DNA from: an uncultured Fretibacterium sp.
GTDB taxonomy: Bacteria > Synergistota > Synergistia > Synergistales > Aminobacteriaceae
DNA: 64,000 bases
Assembly: GCA_937911045.1 (NCBI GenBank)
Contig: CALEPX010000030.1
Coordinates: 8,774-72,773 of the forward strand
Direction: 5' to 3'
In this document: one piece after another, positions 25,810 through 35,129 of the stretch
How positions within the stretch are numbered: position 1 is the stretch's first letter
How the letters are laid out: each line of letters starts with the position of its first letter
The notes under the pieces: model-generated
Databases searched by the model: none
Told to the model about the DNA's origin: nothing
The model's input: the letters and a program-made list of their open reading frames with translations, nothing else
Position numbers and translations under genes: made by a program

Positions 25810-28632
25810 ATGAAAAAGCAATTCTTAGTTTTAACGACGCTGTGTCTTGTTATATGTATGATATTTGCGTCAACGGTTTCATTTGCAGCAACATTTACGC
25901 CGGGAACTTACGAAGGCTCGGGCAAAGGTTACAGTGAAGAATCAAACGTTACGGTCAAAGTTACGGTTGATGATTCGAAAATCACTGCTGTAGAGATCGA
26001 AGGTGCTGGTGAAGTTCCGTTCGGAGTTCCGAATTTCGAGACTTATTCCCAAGCGTTAATCGGTCGTACTGACGGCAAAATCGACGCTGTAGCCGGTGCA
26101 ACAATGACCCGTGACGGAGTTTCTGAAGCTGTGGAGAACGCTCTCAAGAAAGCAAAGCCTGCTCTAGCTTCAGCAGCAACATCAACATTTACGCCGGGAA
26201 CTTACGAGGGTTCTGGCAAAGGTTACAGTGAAGAATCAAACGTTACGGTCAAAGTTACGGTTGATTCCGACAAAATCACCGCTGTAGAGATCGAAGGTGC
26301 TGGTGAAGTTCCGTTCGGTGTTCCGAATTTCGAGACTTATTCCAAAGCATTAATCGGTCGTACTGACGGCAAAATCGACGCAGTAGCCGGTGCAACAATG
26401 ACCCGTGATGGAGTTTCTGAAGCCGTCGAGAACGCTCTCAAGAAAGCAAAACCCGTTGCAAGCGCAAGTTCCGAAAATGCTGCGTTATCATTCACAGCTG
26501 GCGAATATACCGCCTCGGCAAATGGCTACAACGCTCCGGTCGTCGTGAAAGTCGTTTTTGACAACGAGAAAATTACGGCAATCGAAATCGCGGATAGTCA
26601 CGAAACTGCTCACGTAGGTGATATTGCGTTCGGAATTATGATCCCGGATATGCTCAAGGCTAACGGCTCAGGTGTTGACGGTGTTTCAGGCGCAACTTTC
26701 TCTACAAGAGCCTTGCGTAATGCTGTGATTAATGCTGCTGAACAGGCGAATTGCACAAATCTTGACGCGTTCAAGGCCGCAAAAGTTCAACACGCTAAAG
26801 ATGAGCCGGTTAAAGTGATTTACGATGTAGTAATCGTCGGTGCTGGTGGTGCTGGAGTTGCTGCTGCTGCTCAGGCTGCACAGTTAGGAAACACGGTTCT
26901 ATTAATCGAGAAAAACGCTGAAATTGGCGGAAATACTTTGGTTTCGGGCGGTCAATATCAGAGCGTAATGCCGTATCTCGTTTGGGATCCGACAAATCCT
27001 GACGCAACAACTGGTGTCTACGCTTTCAACGGTCAGACGTATGAGAAAGTGAAATCCGTTCCGGGCTGCATCAAAGAACTCGAAATGATCTATAACTGGA
27101 ACGAAGCAGAATTTGACGCGGATTATTATAAAGATCACGAGTACGTTGCCGGTGACGCTGCCGAATTATCAAAGCACGGTGTCCACGCAGAATATTTGCC
27201 GGTTCTCAAAGCACTCAAAGCCGAAATCAAGCAGTATCTCGACTGGGCTAAACCAAAACTCGAAGCCGGAATCCCTGAGAATCAATTAGCGTTGTTCTCG
27301 ACACTGAATCTTCACATATTCCAGACTTATTACGGCGGACTGAGACAGAGCGCGGATAAGTCACAATGGATTTACGGAAATGTCGAACTCGTCAAGCAAT
27401 TCATCGAGGGTGCGCAGGGTTTGAAAGAATGGCTCGAAGCTATGGGTTCGGAATTTCACGAGGACACTCAGCCAACGTTGATCGGTGCGTTATGGTATCG
27501 TGAAAACGAATTTGTCGGCGCAAAAGTTGATACTGATGGTGACGGCGTTCCTGAAAATTACCCGGGACGTTGGGGAACGTTTTTTGTAGCTCCGGTGAAT
27601 GCGTTCCTGAAAGCTAATCCCAAAAATCAAATTATGCTCAGAACGACAGTCAAAGAATTATTAACGGATAATTCGCGCGTAATCGGTGTGAAAGCAACTC
27701 GCAATGACGGAACTGAAATCGAAGCTTATGCTGCTAAGGGCGTAATTTTGTCAACAGGCGGTTATGCTGCGAACTTGACGAAAGTTGTCGAAGAGAATAT
27801 TTACTGGTCAACGGAATATTTATCAACGCAGACGAAAACTACGAATCGCTCATCACTTCAAGGTGACGGCATAACGATGGCTCAGAAAATCGGCGCAGAT
27901 GTTACGGGACTTGGCTTCACTCAGTTAATGCCTATCTCATGGGTCGATAACGGAAATTTGGCGTTCGGCGGCGGAAATTACGCGTGCTGGATTAATCCCA
28001 ACACCGGTCACAGATTCGTCGACGAAGGCTCAGAACGTGACGTGTTATCGCTCGCTGAATTTAGAAACGGAATGGATTACAAAGGCTCGAAAGGCGCGTT
28101 CCTGGAATTTTACAACGCTGAGCAGTTAATGCCCGCTCCGACACAGTTACCAGACGGAGATTTTCCGGGACGTTATTACAGGCGAAAAATTTCTGAACTC
28201 GGCGAATTATTCAAAGAATTGGGAGTGAAAGCTGATCCCGAAACTGTAATCGCAACGATCAGAGCTTATGACAAAGCAGTAATGACTGGCAGCGAATTTC
28301 CTGATGTCGGCAAAGCTATCGCGTCCAGATGTGTCGGAAACGTGCAGAAAAACGCGGACGGCAGCTATAATATCGAAAGCTATGATCTTGATAACGCGCT
28401 CTTAACGATAAGATTGCTTGCTCCGAGTACGCATCACACTATGGGCGGATTGGTCGTCGATACGGGACGGCATGTTCTGGCGACGAACGGCAAAATAATT
28501 CCGGGATTGTACGCGGCTGGAGAAGTTACGGGCGGCATTCACGGCGGAAATCGTCTGGGAGGAAACGCTATAACCGAAATTTTCGTCTCAGGCAGAACCG
28601 CAGCTAACACACTTAACGCTGATAACAAGTAA
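25810..28632 (+). CDS. exported flavoprotein reductase with three FMN-binding domains (fumarate-reductase-like)
   Basis: 940 residues with a signal peptide. Two near-identical FMN_bind domains (98-residue repeat; DNA copies 25891-26160 and 26185-26454) each carry AGATMT, and a third divergent copy carries SGATFS; these are [S/A]GATx[S/T] sites where ApbE attaches FMN. A FAD_binding_2 domain follows (VVIVGAGGAGVAAAAQAA, HHTMGGLVVD, GGNAITEIFVSGR). No cytochrome domain. This is the plan of extracellular flavin-linked fumarate/urocanate-type reductases; the acceptor cannot be told. ATG 25810 is preferred because AAGGAAGGA sits 9 bases ahead. Confidence 0.88.
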   Translation: MKKQFLVLTTLCLVICMIFASTVSFAATFTPGTYEGSGKGYSEESNVTVKVTVDDSKITAVEIEGAGEVPFGVPNFETYSQALIGRTDGKIDAVAGATMTRDGVSEAVENALKKAKPALASAATSTFTPGTYEGSGKGYSEESNVTVKVTVDSDKITAVEIEGAGEVPFGVPNFETYSKALIGRTDGKIDAVAGATMTRDGVSEAVENALKKAKPVASASSENAALSFTAGEYTASANGYNAPVVVKVVFDNEKITAIEIADSHETAHVGDIAFGIMIPDMLKANGSGVDGVSGATFSTRALRNAVINAAEQANCTNLDAFKAAKVQHAKDEPVKVIYDVVIVGAGGAGVAAAAQAAQLGNTVLLIEKNAEIGGNTLVSGGQYQSVMPYLVWDPTNPDATTGVYAFNGQTYEKVKSVPGCIKELEMIYNWNEAEFDADYYKDHEYVAGDAAELSKHGVHAEYLPVLKALKAEIKQYLDWAKPKLEAGIPENQLALFSTLNLHIFQTYYGGLRQSADKSQWIYGNVELVKQFIEGAQGLKEWLEAMGSEFHEDTQPTLIGALWYRENEFVGAKVDTDGDGVPENYPGRWGTFFVAPVNAFLKANPKNQIMLRTTVKELLTDNSRVIGVKATRNDGTEIEAYAAKGVILSTGGYAANLTKVVEENIYWSTEYLSTQTKTTNRSSLQGDGITMAQKIGADVTGLGFTQLMPISWVDNGNLAFGGGNYACWINPNTGHRFVDEGSERDVLSLAEFRNGMDYKGSKGAFLEFYNAEQLMPAPTQLPDGDFPGRYYRRKISELGELFKELGVKADPETVIATIRAYDKAVMTGSEFPDVGKAIASRCVGNVQKNADGSYNIESYDLDNALLTIRLLAPSTHHTMGGLVVDTGRHVLATNGKIIPGLYAAGEVTGGIHGGNRLGGNAITEIFVSGRTAANTLNADNK
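25891..26454 (+). repeat. tandem duplication of an FMN-binding domain, 294-bp unit
   Basis: Copies start at 25891 and 26185. The DNA is nearly identical with mostly silent changes, pointing to a recent duplication or active conversion. Confidence 0.92.
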
Positions 28633-28657
28633 ATTTGATATTTTGAATTATTTCTCG

Positions 28658-28700
28658 AACTCCCTGTGAATTATTAATTGCAGGGGGTTTGTTATTTTTG
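28658..28700 (+). terminator. terminator of the flavoprotein gene
   Basis: Stem AACTCCCTG / CAGGGGGTT with a 14-base loop, followed by a T-rich stretch. Confidence 0.75.
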
Positions 28701-28727
28701 GGAGTTATTTTTGGGGAGGTGCTTTTC

Positions 28728-29081
28728 ATGATGGAAATGTTATTACGAATCGAAACTGTGTTTCAGTTAATCGTTCAGTACGGGATTTTGCTGCTGGAAT
28801 TTGCAGGTGTTGCGATTTTGCTCGCTACGACTGTGAAAAGTATTTTCGGGTGTTTGTGCCGCGATTCACGAGTAAGATTGACGCTTGCTCAGGGGATTGC
28901 TCTTGCTCTGGAATTTAAGCTCGGCGGCGAGGTCTTGAGAACTGTAATTGTTCGTGAATGGAGTGAGATGGCAATTTTGGGAGCGATAATTCTGCTGCGA
29001 GGCGCGCTGACATTCCTGATTCACTGGGAGATCAAGAACGAAGAAGCCCAGATTAAGTCACGAGAAAATATTCATGCCTGA
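28728..29081 (+). CDS. DUF1622 membrane protein
   Basis: 117 residues with about three membrane helices. The DUF1622 signature is clear in the second half (LALEFKLGGEVLRTVIVREWSEMAILGAIILLR). Function unknown. GGGGAGGT at 28713-28720 fixes ATG 28728; an earlier frame start at 28689 lies in the terminator. Its 3' end overlaps the converging yraN gene by 24 bases. Confidence 0.85.
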   Translation: MMEMLLRIETVFQLIVQYGILLLEFAGVAILLATTVKSIFGCLCRDSRVRLTLAQGIALALEFKLGGEVLRTVIVREWSEMAILGAIILLRGALTFLIHWEIKNEEAQIKSRENIHA

Positions 29082-29480
29082 TGTTACGTCTTTAACGTGT
29101 TCGATTTCAAGATCAAGATTTTTCTCGTCAAGCATTTCACGAATCGTCATTTGTTTTTTAAGCGTAATTCCGATTACGTCAAATCGCCAGCAATTTTCCC
29201 AACCGATTTCCTCGATTAATGCACGCGCTGTCCGGATTAGTTTGCGCAATTTCTGAGTGCCGACTGTGTCCAACGGCGCTTGAATTTTCCCGAGAGTTCG
29301 ACACCTGACCTCGACAATCACAAGCTCCGGAAGATTCGCAACGCTTTCATCGAGCGCAATAATATCTAGTTCGCCGAATTGATTCGAATAATTTCGCCCG
29401 AGAATCTTATAGCCAATCTCGCACAAAAATTTCGCGGCACGTTCTTCTGATAATTTTCCGAGTTCAGACGTGTAATTCAT
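29058..29480 (-). CDS. yraN: YraN/UPF0102 endonuclease-like protein
   Basis: 140 residues. The nuclease-fold core appears as GELDIIALDE then VIVEVRCR, the D-ExK-like acidic pattern of the family with Arg in place of the usual Lys. Role not firmly known; often near rnhB, as here. Last gene of the minus-strand lepB unit, 18 bases after ylqH. Confidence 0.87.
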   Translation of the reverse strand: MNYTSELGKLSEERAAKFLCEIGYKILGRNYSNQFGELDIIALDESVANLPELVIVEVRCRTLGKIQAPLDTVGTQKLRKLIRTARALIEEIGWENCWRFDVIGITLKKQMTIREMLDEKNLDLEIEHVKDVTSGMNIFS

Positions 29481-29498
29481 CGCGAATTATTTCCGGAA

Positions 29499-29789
29499 TT
29501 ATTTTCTGCCCTGAGCTTCTTTGTCGAGCCTGTAAACCCACGCCAGAACTCTAGCAACAACTTCGTATAATTCAGCCGGAATTTCCTCGCCAAGTTCAAG
29601 CGATATTAACGCCGAAACTAACGCTGCATCTTCAACAATCGGCACATCTGCTTCGACCGCACGTTCGATTATTTTCTTCGCGATGAAGCCCTCGCCTTTC
29701 GCAAGCAATACCGGCGCACGCATTTGTTTGCTGTCATATTTTACTGCAACTGCACGTTCACGTTTATTATTTTCTTGATTATCTGCCAT
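29499..29789 (-). CDS. FlhB C-terminal-domain homologue (YlqH-like)
   Basis: 96 residues that match the cytoplasmic domain of FlhB/EscU (AVAVKYDSKQMRAPVLLAKGEG, ELGEEIPAELYEVVARVLAWVYRLD). The self-cleaving NPTH motif is absent: the position reads RERAVAVKYD. No membrane part. In Bacillus the same order rbgA-rnhB-ylqG-ylqH occurs outside flagellar operons. Function unknown. Confidence 0.82.
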   Translation of the reverse strand: MADNQENNKRERAVAVKYDSKQMRAPVLLAKGEGFIAKKIIERAVEADVPIVEDAALVSALISLELGEEIPAELYEVVARVLAWVYRLDKEAQGRK

Positions 29790-29809
29790 GTGATTATTAT
29801 AAATAATAT

Positions 29810-30928
29810 CTAAACCGTAATGTCAAGTCCCCTTCCAGAAAGCAGCATATCACGTTCACTCTCCGCAGCTTTCCGACTGATCCCGATAAATTGCACCGGT
29901 AACGCTACACCGTCCAATTCACGGCGCAATTCTCGACGACGCGATTCCAGAATCCTGAACGTTTCCAATTTTTCTGCGCTGAGATTCAAGTTACACGCTT
30001 TGCCATCACTCTCGACTAAGCCGCCGACACGTCCCAAAACTGAGCCGGTTATTCCGAAACCGACTTGCCAATATTTCTGATCTTCATTTTCGTACGAACG
30101 CCCGACGTAAATTTTCGCGGTCATGTTTGCCGAGTCATTTATTTCGTGTAAAGGCCAAAACGGTGCTGCTAATAACGCCGGATTAACTTCGTGACGGGGA
30201 CTTCGCATCAAAATCGACTGAGCCTGCAAAAATCTCGAAATATCACCCTCGCCTTCCTTCATGTTTTTCAAAGCTTTCACAGGATCTTCGCCTTTAGACA
30301 TTCTCTCGCGTAATTCTTTACGGATTTTGTCCCAGATTTCAGTTGCTTCCGCACCGTTCATAGCCGCATATTCAGACAATAACAGCGCATTCTCTGCCGT
30401 CATCGGAACATCTCGCGCCCATAATTCGATCATCGACGATAATTGCTCAGGTTGAGAACCAGATTTTCGCCACGCATCTTTTATCGCAGCCAAGACTTCA
30501 CTCGATAACGGCAGCCCTCGCGATAACAACGCCGTCGCCAATTCCCTGTCACGCAACGGAACTTGTGACAGAAACGACAACTCGCCCTGAGATAATCGCA
30601 AAACCGGAACACCATCAGCACCAGAAGCATCCCAAACAGCGTTGAATCTCTCGCCAACGATTAAATTCACCGTCGCACGCGCGCGCAATTCCTGAGGAAC
30701 TCCGCGAACGTCTACCCGAACCAAATATGTCCCGTCATCATTTTTCGCTAACACTTGACCTTCAACAGTCATTCCCGTTCGAATGCCAGTTAATCCGGGG
30801 CGCGTAACTTGTTGCGTTTGAGTTGGGCTTATCTGGCTCTCGATTTGTCCATGATGCTGCGTGTTCGTGTTTATATTCTGGTTGTAATTCTGGTCAATAT
30901 TTACGTTAAGATTGCTTATTCCCGCCAA
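29810..30928 (-). CDS. YlqG-like protein, function unknown
   Basis: 372 residues, soluble, with an Asn/Gln-rich start (NQNINTNTQHHGQ). A small beta domain follows (GMTVEGQVLAKNDDGTYLVRVDVRG...), then helices, and a C-terminal domain (KYWQVGFGITGSVLGRVGG) recalling FliK/YlqG proteins. The call rests on position before ylqH and after rnhB more than on motifs. TTG 30928 has AGGTGA upstream. Confidence 0.6.
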   Translation of the reverse strand: MAGISNLNVNIDQNYNQNINTNTQHHGQIESQISPTQTQQVTRPGLTGIRTGMTVEGQVLAKNDDGTYLVRVDVRGVPQELRARATVNLIVGERFNAVWDASGADGVPVLRLSQGELSFLSQVPLRDRELATALLSRGLPLSSEVLAAIKDAWRKSGSQPEQLSSMIELWARDVPMTAENALLLSEYAAMNGAEATEIWDKIRKELRERMSKGEDPVKALKNMKEGEGDISRFLQAQSILMRSPRHEVNPALLAAPFWPLHEINDSANMTAKIYVGRSYENEDQKYWQVGFGITGSVLGRVGGLVESDGKACNLNLSAEKLETFRILESRRRELRRELDGVALPVQFIGISRKAAESERDMLLSGRGLDITV

Positions 30929-30942
30929 ATTATTTCACCTGC

Positions 30943-32820
30943 CTATTTGCCAGTCGTATCGAGAAATTTCTTGATTTCCTGTCGCAAATTCTCGTCGATT
31001 GAACCCATGTCGCGAACTCTCTCAAGAAAATATTTGTCCGCTTTAGTAAAATTCTCAAGATCGTTTATCATGTTTCGGGCAATTTTTTCAAGCGCAATTT
31101 TCGTCTCAAGCTTCACACGCTCATCAAGTTCAGGATTATATTTCAACGAATGCAGCAGGAAATATCTTTTCTCAGCGATTTTGCTTTCCGGGTTATGACT
31201 TATTCTCTCGATAATTTCCGCAATGATTTTTCGCGCCTCAGAACGTGCTTCTTCGATTTCAGAACCGGAGAGTTTCGCAAAGTTGAACAGCCCGTCACCC
31301 TCAAGCTTCGAGAAATTACCGTAACCGTAAAGTCCGCCGAGTGTGAAAATATTTCCCAAACCTTGAGCAATCGATGAGCCTATGTATTCGCCAATGCCGT
31401 CGTTGTCGTTAAAGCTTCTCTCACCGGAAACGTAATACCAGATATATGACTTCTTGTAATCCTGGCGCAAATTCTCATCGCCATCGAAATACAAATCACC
31501 CAGAATATGCGCTGCAGCCGCGTAACCATCACGTGCTAATATCTCGTAATATTTCGCAGCCTCAGAATAATTTTTCGAAACTTTCATGCCAACACGGTAC
31601 ATTTCTCCGAGCGTCCCAATCGCTTCAATATCTCCGTTATCAGCCTTCATTAGCAAATTCGCAAGTTCAGGACTTCCCAGCATCGAAACTGATCGCATTT
31701 GATACGGCAATTTCGCAAAATCAAGTTCTCCGGACTCAATCTGTGACAGAAATATTTTGCTCAAATCTTTTTCCAGCTCGAACGTAATGTTAATATTTAT
31801 CCTGTCAGCAGCAAGTTGTTTCTCTCCGATTATGAAATACGACACAGCCGCGAACAAATTCTCAGCCCAGTCATTTCGCGAGATATTTGCGCAGAATTTT
31901 TCGAGATGTTCAAGTGCGGATTTTCTATCGTTATTCGTGACGCAATTCTGAATATAATATTTCTCAGCTTCGGCGCGCCACTGATCCACACGCAACACAG
32001 GTCTCCAGACTTTCTCGAAATTCTCAAGACACACAGAAATTTCCTGAGCATTCCCAATTTCCTGAGCAGCCTGCGCACGATAAATCCAGTACGGAGCATA
32101 AAAACGAAATTCTCGCTCAAGATAACGCAGCATAGAGAATCTTTTTGACGCGTCACGCTCATTGACTGCCTTGAATAAATCGTCGAAATTGTTCTGAACC
32201 AGCCTGTATTCGTCCGGAATATTATATTTTCGCAGCAAGTTCCATGACGAATTTAGCAATCTGACTTGAAGCGCGTTGTATTTTTCGAGTTCCTGGCGTT
32301 CGATTTGCCATAATTCATCGTTCAGGATTCCTCGCACAAAATTTCCTCTTCGACGATATGCAAAGTACGCTCGTGCGCAAGATTTTCCGACCGCAAATAA
32401 CGCCCTTGTAGACGCAATATTCGGTTCGGGTGTCGTTGTTGCAATATAAGTTACTTCGGATTTTACGTCGCGAAACGCATCCGAGATCGATCTCATAATC
32501 TGAGCTTGTTCCCATTTATCGTAATTTTCCTGAACGCGCCGCAAATCTTCCTGAGCCAGAATTTTCCCGTTAATCGTGTTTAGCAATTCTTGATATAACG
32601 CGACAATTTCCGGATCTGATTCTATGCTGCCGATTTTGAGATTGCTGATAATATTCCTGTACTCGTAATCAAGCGTGATGCGGTCTTTAGTCGCGATTAT
32701 CCGGTTAATTGATTCGATCGCCATGTTCAGCGCAAGAATCGTATATTGCGAATCGTAATCTTGCGCGAATGATTGTGTCGCGAATAACACCAGCATTATT
32801 ATTAAGACAAGTTTCTTCAT
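30943..32820 (-). CDS. exported Sel1-repeat protein
   Basis: 625 residues with a signal peptide at 1-19 (ends TQSFA). Largely helical; residues about 400-470 hold Sel1-like repeats (AIGTLGEMYRVGMKVSKNYSEAAKYYE, AAAHILGDLYFDGDENLRQDYKKSYIWY). Such repeats bind partner proteins; the partner is unknown. It is inserted between rnhB and ylqG, so the otherwise conserved Bacillus-like order is interrupted here. GGAGATG lies just before its ATG. Confidence 0.75.
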   Translation of the reverse strand: MKKLVLIIMLVLFATQSFAQDYDSQYTILALNMAIESINRIIATKDRITLDYEYRNIISNLKIGSIESDPEIVALYQELLNTINGKILAQEDLRRVQENYDKWEQAQIMRSISDAFRDVKSEVTYIATTTPEPNIASTRALFAVGKSCARAYFAYRRRGNFVRGILNDELWQIERQELEKYNALQVRLLNSSWNLLRKYNIPDEYRLVQNNFDDLFKAVNERDASKRFSMLRYLEREFRFYAPYWIYRAQAAQEIGNAQEISVCLENFEKVWRPVLRVDQWRAEAEKYYIQNCVTNNDRKSALEHLEKFCANISRNDWAENLFAAVSYFIIGEKQLAADRININITFELEKDLSKIFLSQIESGELDFAKLPYQMRSVSMLGSPELANLLMKADNGDIEAIGTLGEMYRVGMKVSKNYSEAAKYYEILARDGYAAAAHILGDLYFDGDENLRQDYKKSYIWYYVSGERSFNDNDGIGEYIGSSIAQGLGNIFTLGGLYGYGNFSKLEGDGLFNFAKLSGSEIEEARSEARKIIAEIIERISHNPESKIAEKRYFLLHSLKYNPELDERVKLETKIALEKIARNMINDLENFTKADKYFLERVRDMGSIDENLRQEIKKFLDTTGK

Positions 32821-32851
32821 GATTCACATCTCCTTTTGCAAAAATATTTTC

Positions 32852-33559
32852 TCATAAGCCGATTTTCCTGCAAAACGATTTCCGGTGAATTGCGCAAAGC
32901 CCTTTTTCGAGAATCGCAGCTCTGTGATCTTTCGTTGGGTAGCCTTTATTGTGCGCGAAATTATAGCCCGGGTAAATTTGGTCAAGTGTAAGCATTAATC
33001 TGTCACGCAGAACTTTCGCAACAACTGACGCTGCCGAAACCGCCGGAATTAACGCATCCGCCTTCACCAGAACCCACTGCAAAATTCTTCGGTTATCCGG
33101 TAATTCATCTAGATCGCTGATTCGTCGTGAGCCATCGACTATTACACACGCAATTTCGCCTTTGATTTCCGGACGGATTTTCATAACGCACTGAGCCATC
33201 GACCACAGAGCCGTACGCAAAATATTTTCCTGCTCAATCCTGCGAACACTGCCGAATTTCATTTTCCAAGTTACGCCGAGTTCGTTCATGTATTCGAATA
33301 AATCTTCGCGTTCTTGAAAATTGAGTTTTTTCGAGTCCCTCAGACCTGCGGATAATAATTCACGCTCTTGCCGCCGTGTCAGAAAAACTGCCGCCGCCGA
33401 CATCGGACCTGCCAATGCTCCCGTGCCTGCTTCATCCGTGCCGATTACTGCGCCTCTGTGCCTGAGTTCAGCGAGTAATTCCAGAGCGTCTTCTGGTGTT
33501 TCGTGCGAAGTTAGTATCAAGTCCTCTTCGAATAATTGCAGCTGTTGAAAACGTATCAT
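32852..33559 (-). CDS. rnhB: ribonuclease HII
   Basis: Cuts RNA in RNA/DNA hybrids and misinserted ribonucleotides. 235 residues. GTDEAGTGALAGPM supplies the DE pair (canonical DEVGRG is changed to DEAGTG), VIVDGSR a third acid, and SVVAKVLRDR the fourth region; HNKGYPTKDHRAAI is near the end. A 37-residue extra N-terminus is present. ATGA overlap with rbgA. Confidence 0.92.
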   Translation of the reverse strand: MIRFQQLQLFEEDLILTSHETPEDALELLAELRHRGAVIGTDEAGTGALAGPMSAAAVFLTRRQERELLSAGLRDSKKLNFQEREDLFEYMNELGVTWKMKFGSVRRIEQENILRTALWSMAQCVMKIRPEIKGEIACVIVDGSRRISDLDELPDNRRILQWVLVKADALIPAVSAASVVAKVLRDRLMLTLDQIYPGYNFAHNKGYPTKDHRAAILEKGLCAIHRKSFCRKIGL

Positions 33560-34386
33560 GAATTATCGGGCTGCCATTCCAAAAGCGAAATTTCACCCGG
33601 AGCTTCAAGACTTACAAGTCCCAATTTACCAGATGAAAACGATTCGACAAATCTTCGGGCCGCAAGTTCAGGATTCACTCTTCCGCCGGAAATTAAGCAG
33701 CCAAATCTCGTGCCGATTCGTTCAAGTGTAATCTCATTTGCTTCATCGGGATCGCAATCAACCGGAATCAGATTCAACATGTGTTTTTCCTTCAGGAATT
33801 TGAGCAGATTCAACGCAGCATTTTCCCAGCCGCCTACAGCTTCAGGTTTCGCACAGCCAAGCCACGACAGCATCAAGTGAACGCCGGGTTCAGCATGCGG
33901 ATCTAAAATTCCAGGTGAGTCCACGATTAACATGCCGTCATTTTTGTACCAGCTCACGGACTTAGTAACGCCCGGAATGCCGCCGACATTTGCGTTTGAT
34001 TTCTTGATTAGCGAGTTTAGTAACAGCGATTTGCCTACGTTAGGAATGCCCACGACTGCGAGCCTGACTTCGCGATGTTGGGGTTTGTGTTCGAGAATTG
34101 CTCCGCGTAAATTTGCAAGACCTTTGCGTTCTCGTAGATTCACGGCGAAAGTTTGCTTCCCGGATTTCAGCCATAGTGCAAGATTTTCTGGTTGAGCGAG
34201 ATCTTTTTTGGATAGCACGCGTATAACAGGACGGATTTTCGACAACGCACGCGCAAACGGTGCCGCAGTTGATGCAGGTGCACGAGAGTCACGAACTTCG
34301 ATTATGAGATCCAGTTTTTCGGCGAGTTCCCGTAATTTACGAGAGCCTTTCGCCATGTGTCCCGGATACCAAACAGTTCTAGGCAA
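33556..34386 (-). CDS. rbgA: ribosome biogenesis GTPase RbgA/YlqF
   Basis: Late 50S assembly GTPase, 276 residues. Circularly permuted G motifs are seen in the expected order: G4 as SKKDLA, then G1 GIPNVGKS, G2-like GVT and G3 DSPG. The start WYPGHMAKGSRKL is diagnostic. It begins 2 bases after lepB ends. Confidence 0.94.
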   Translation of the reverse strand: MPRTVWYPGHMAKGSRKLRELAEKLDLIIEVRDSRAPASTAAPFARALSKIRPVIRVLSKKDLAQPENLALWLKSGKQTFAVNLRERKGLANLRGAILEHKPQHREVRLAVVGIPNVGKSLLLNSLIKKSNANVGGIPGVTKSVSWYKNDGMLIVDSPGILDPHAEPGVHLMLSWLGCAKPEAVGGWENAALNLLKFLKEKHMLNLIPVDCDPDEANEITLERIGTRFGCLISGGRVNPELAARRFVESFSSGKLGLVSLEAPGEISLLEWQPDNS

Positions 34387-34387
34387 T

Positions 34388-34939
34388 TTATTTCGGGATT
34401 CCTATTCTGCTCAGAGGCCAGTACCTGAAGAATACCGGACCGCGCAAATCTTCGTCTGAAGCAAATCCCCAAAATCTCCCGTCCTGAGAATTTGGTCTGT
34501 TATCACCAAGCATGAAATATTTTCCCTCGGGAACAGTGAACGGCACGCTGGGGAAATATCTGCTCGGGCGCAACGTGAAATTGTCGTGATTCTTCACGTA
34601 GGGTTCATTTGTAGGCTGATCGTTTATGTATACGATTCCGTTTTTCATGTCAACTTTGTCGCCGGGAATTGCAATCACACGCTTAACAAAATCACGCTCA
34701 TGATCCAGCGGGTATCTGAACACGTAAAGCGAGCCTCTCGACGGTTCGGAAAACCAGTTCCAGAATTTCGCGACAAGAACTCTGTCACCAACTTCGAGAG
34801 TCGGAATCATTGAGCCGCTGGGAATCCAGAACGCCTGAACAATGAACGTTCGAATAATCATCGCGAGTACGAACGCCCAAATTATCGTCTCAAGAGTTTC
34901 GCGCCACCACGGTTTGAAAGTTGCTTCTGCTGCTGCCAA
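34388..34939 (-). CDS. lepB: signal peptidase I
   Basis: Cleaves signal peptides at the outer face of the membrane. 183 residues, one N-terminal anchor helix (ETIIWAFVLAMIIRTFIVQAF), Ser of IPSGSMIPTL, Lys of DFVKRVIAIPGD and the GDNRPNSQDGR box. The frame is open back to 35023, which would add an Asn/Leu dipeptide repeat, but CGGAGG sits 9 bases before TTG 34939, so the repeat is more likely untranslated leader. First gene of the minus-strand unit. Confidence 0.9.
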   Translation of the reverse strand: MAAAEATFKPWWRETLETIIWAFVLAMIIRTFIVQAFWIPSGSMIPTLEVGDRVLVAKFWNWFSEPSRGSLYVFRYPLDHERDFVKRVIAIPGDKVDMKNGIVYINDQPTNEPYVKNHDNFTLRPSRYFPSVPFTVPEGKYFMLGDNRPNSQDGRFWGFASDEDLRGPVFFRYWPLSRIGIPK

Positions 34940-34953
34940 TTTAACATTCCTCC

Positions 34954-34998
34954 GATTTAGATTTAGATTTAGATTGAGATTTTGATTTTGATTCAAAC
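34954..34998. repeat. hexanucleotide repeat in the lepB leader
   Basis: GATTTA repeats shifting into GATTTT/GATTC units, just upstream of the lepB ribosome site; related to tracts in prfB, holB, mrcA and copA. Confidence 0.85.
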
Positions 34999-35073
34999 TC
35001 AGATTATATTCCAAAAAACGCAATTATTATACAATCACATGACTTGTGCGAAAGAGTTTTTGTGCGGGATTAT

Positions 35074-35102
35074 TTGTAAGGCGTCATTGTATTAAGTATA
35101 AT
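35074..35102 (+). promoter_or_regulatory. promoter for dapF
   Basis: TTGTAA (35074-35079), 17 bases, TATAAT (35097-35102), 27 bases before the ATG. Confidence 0.75.
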
Positions 35103-35129
35103 TTAGCGAAATATTCAGGAGGGAATATC

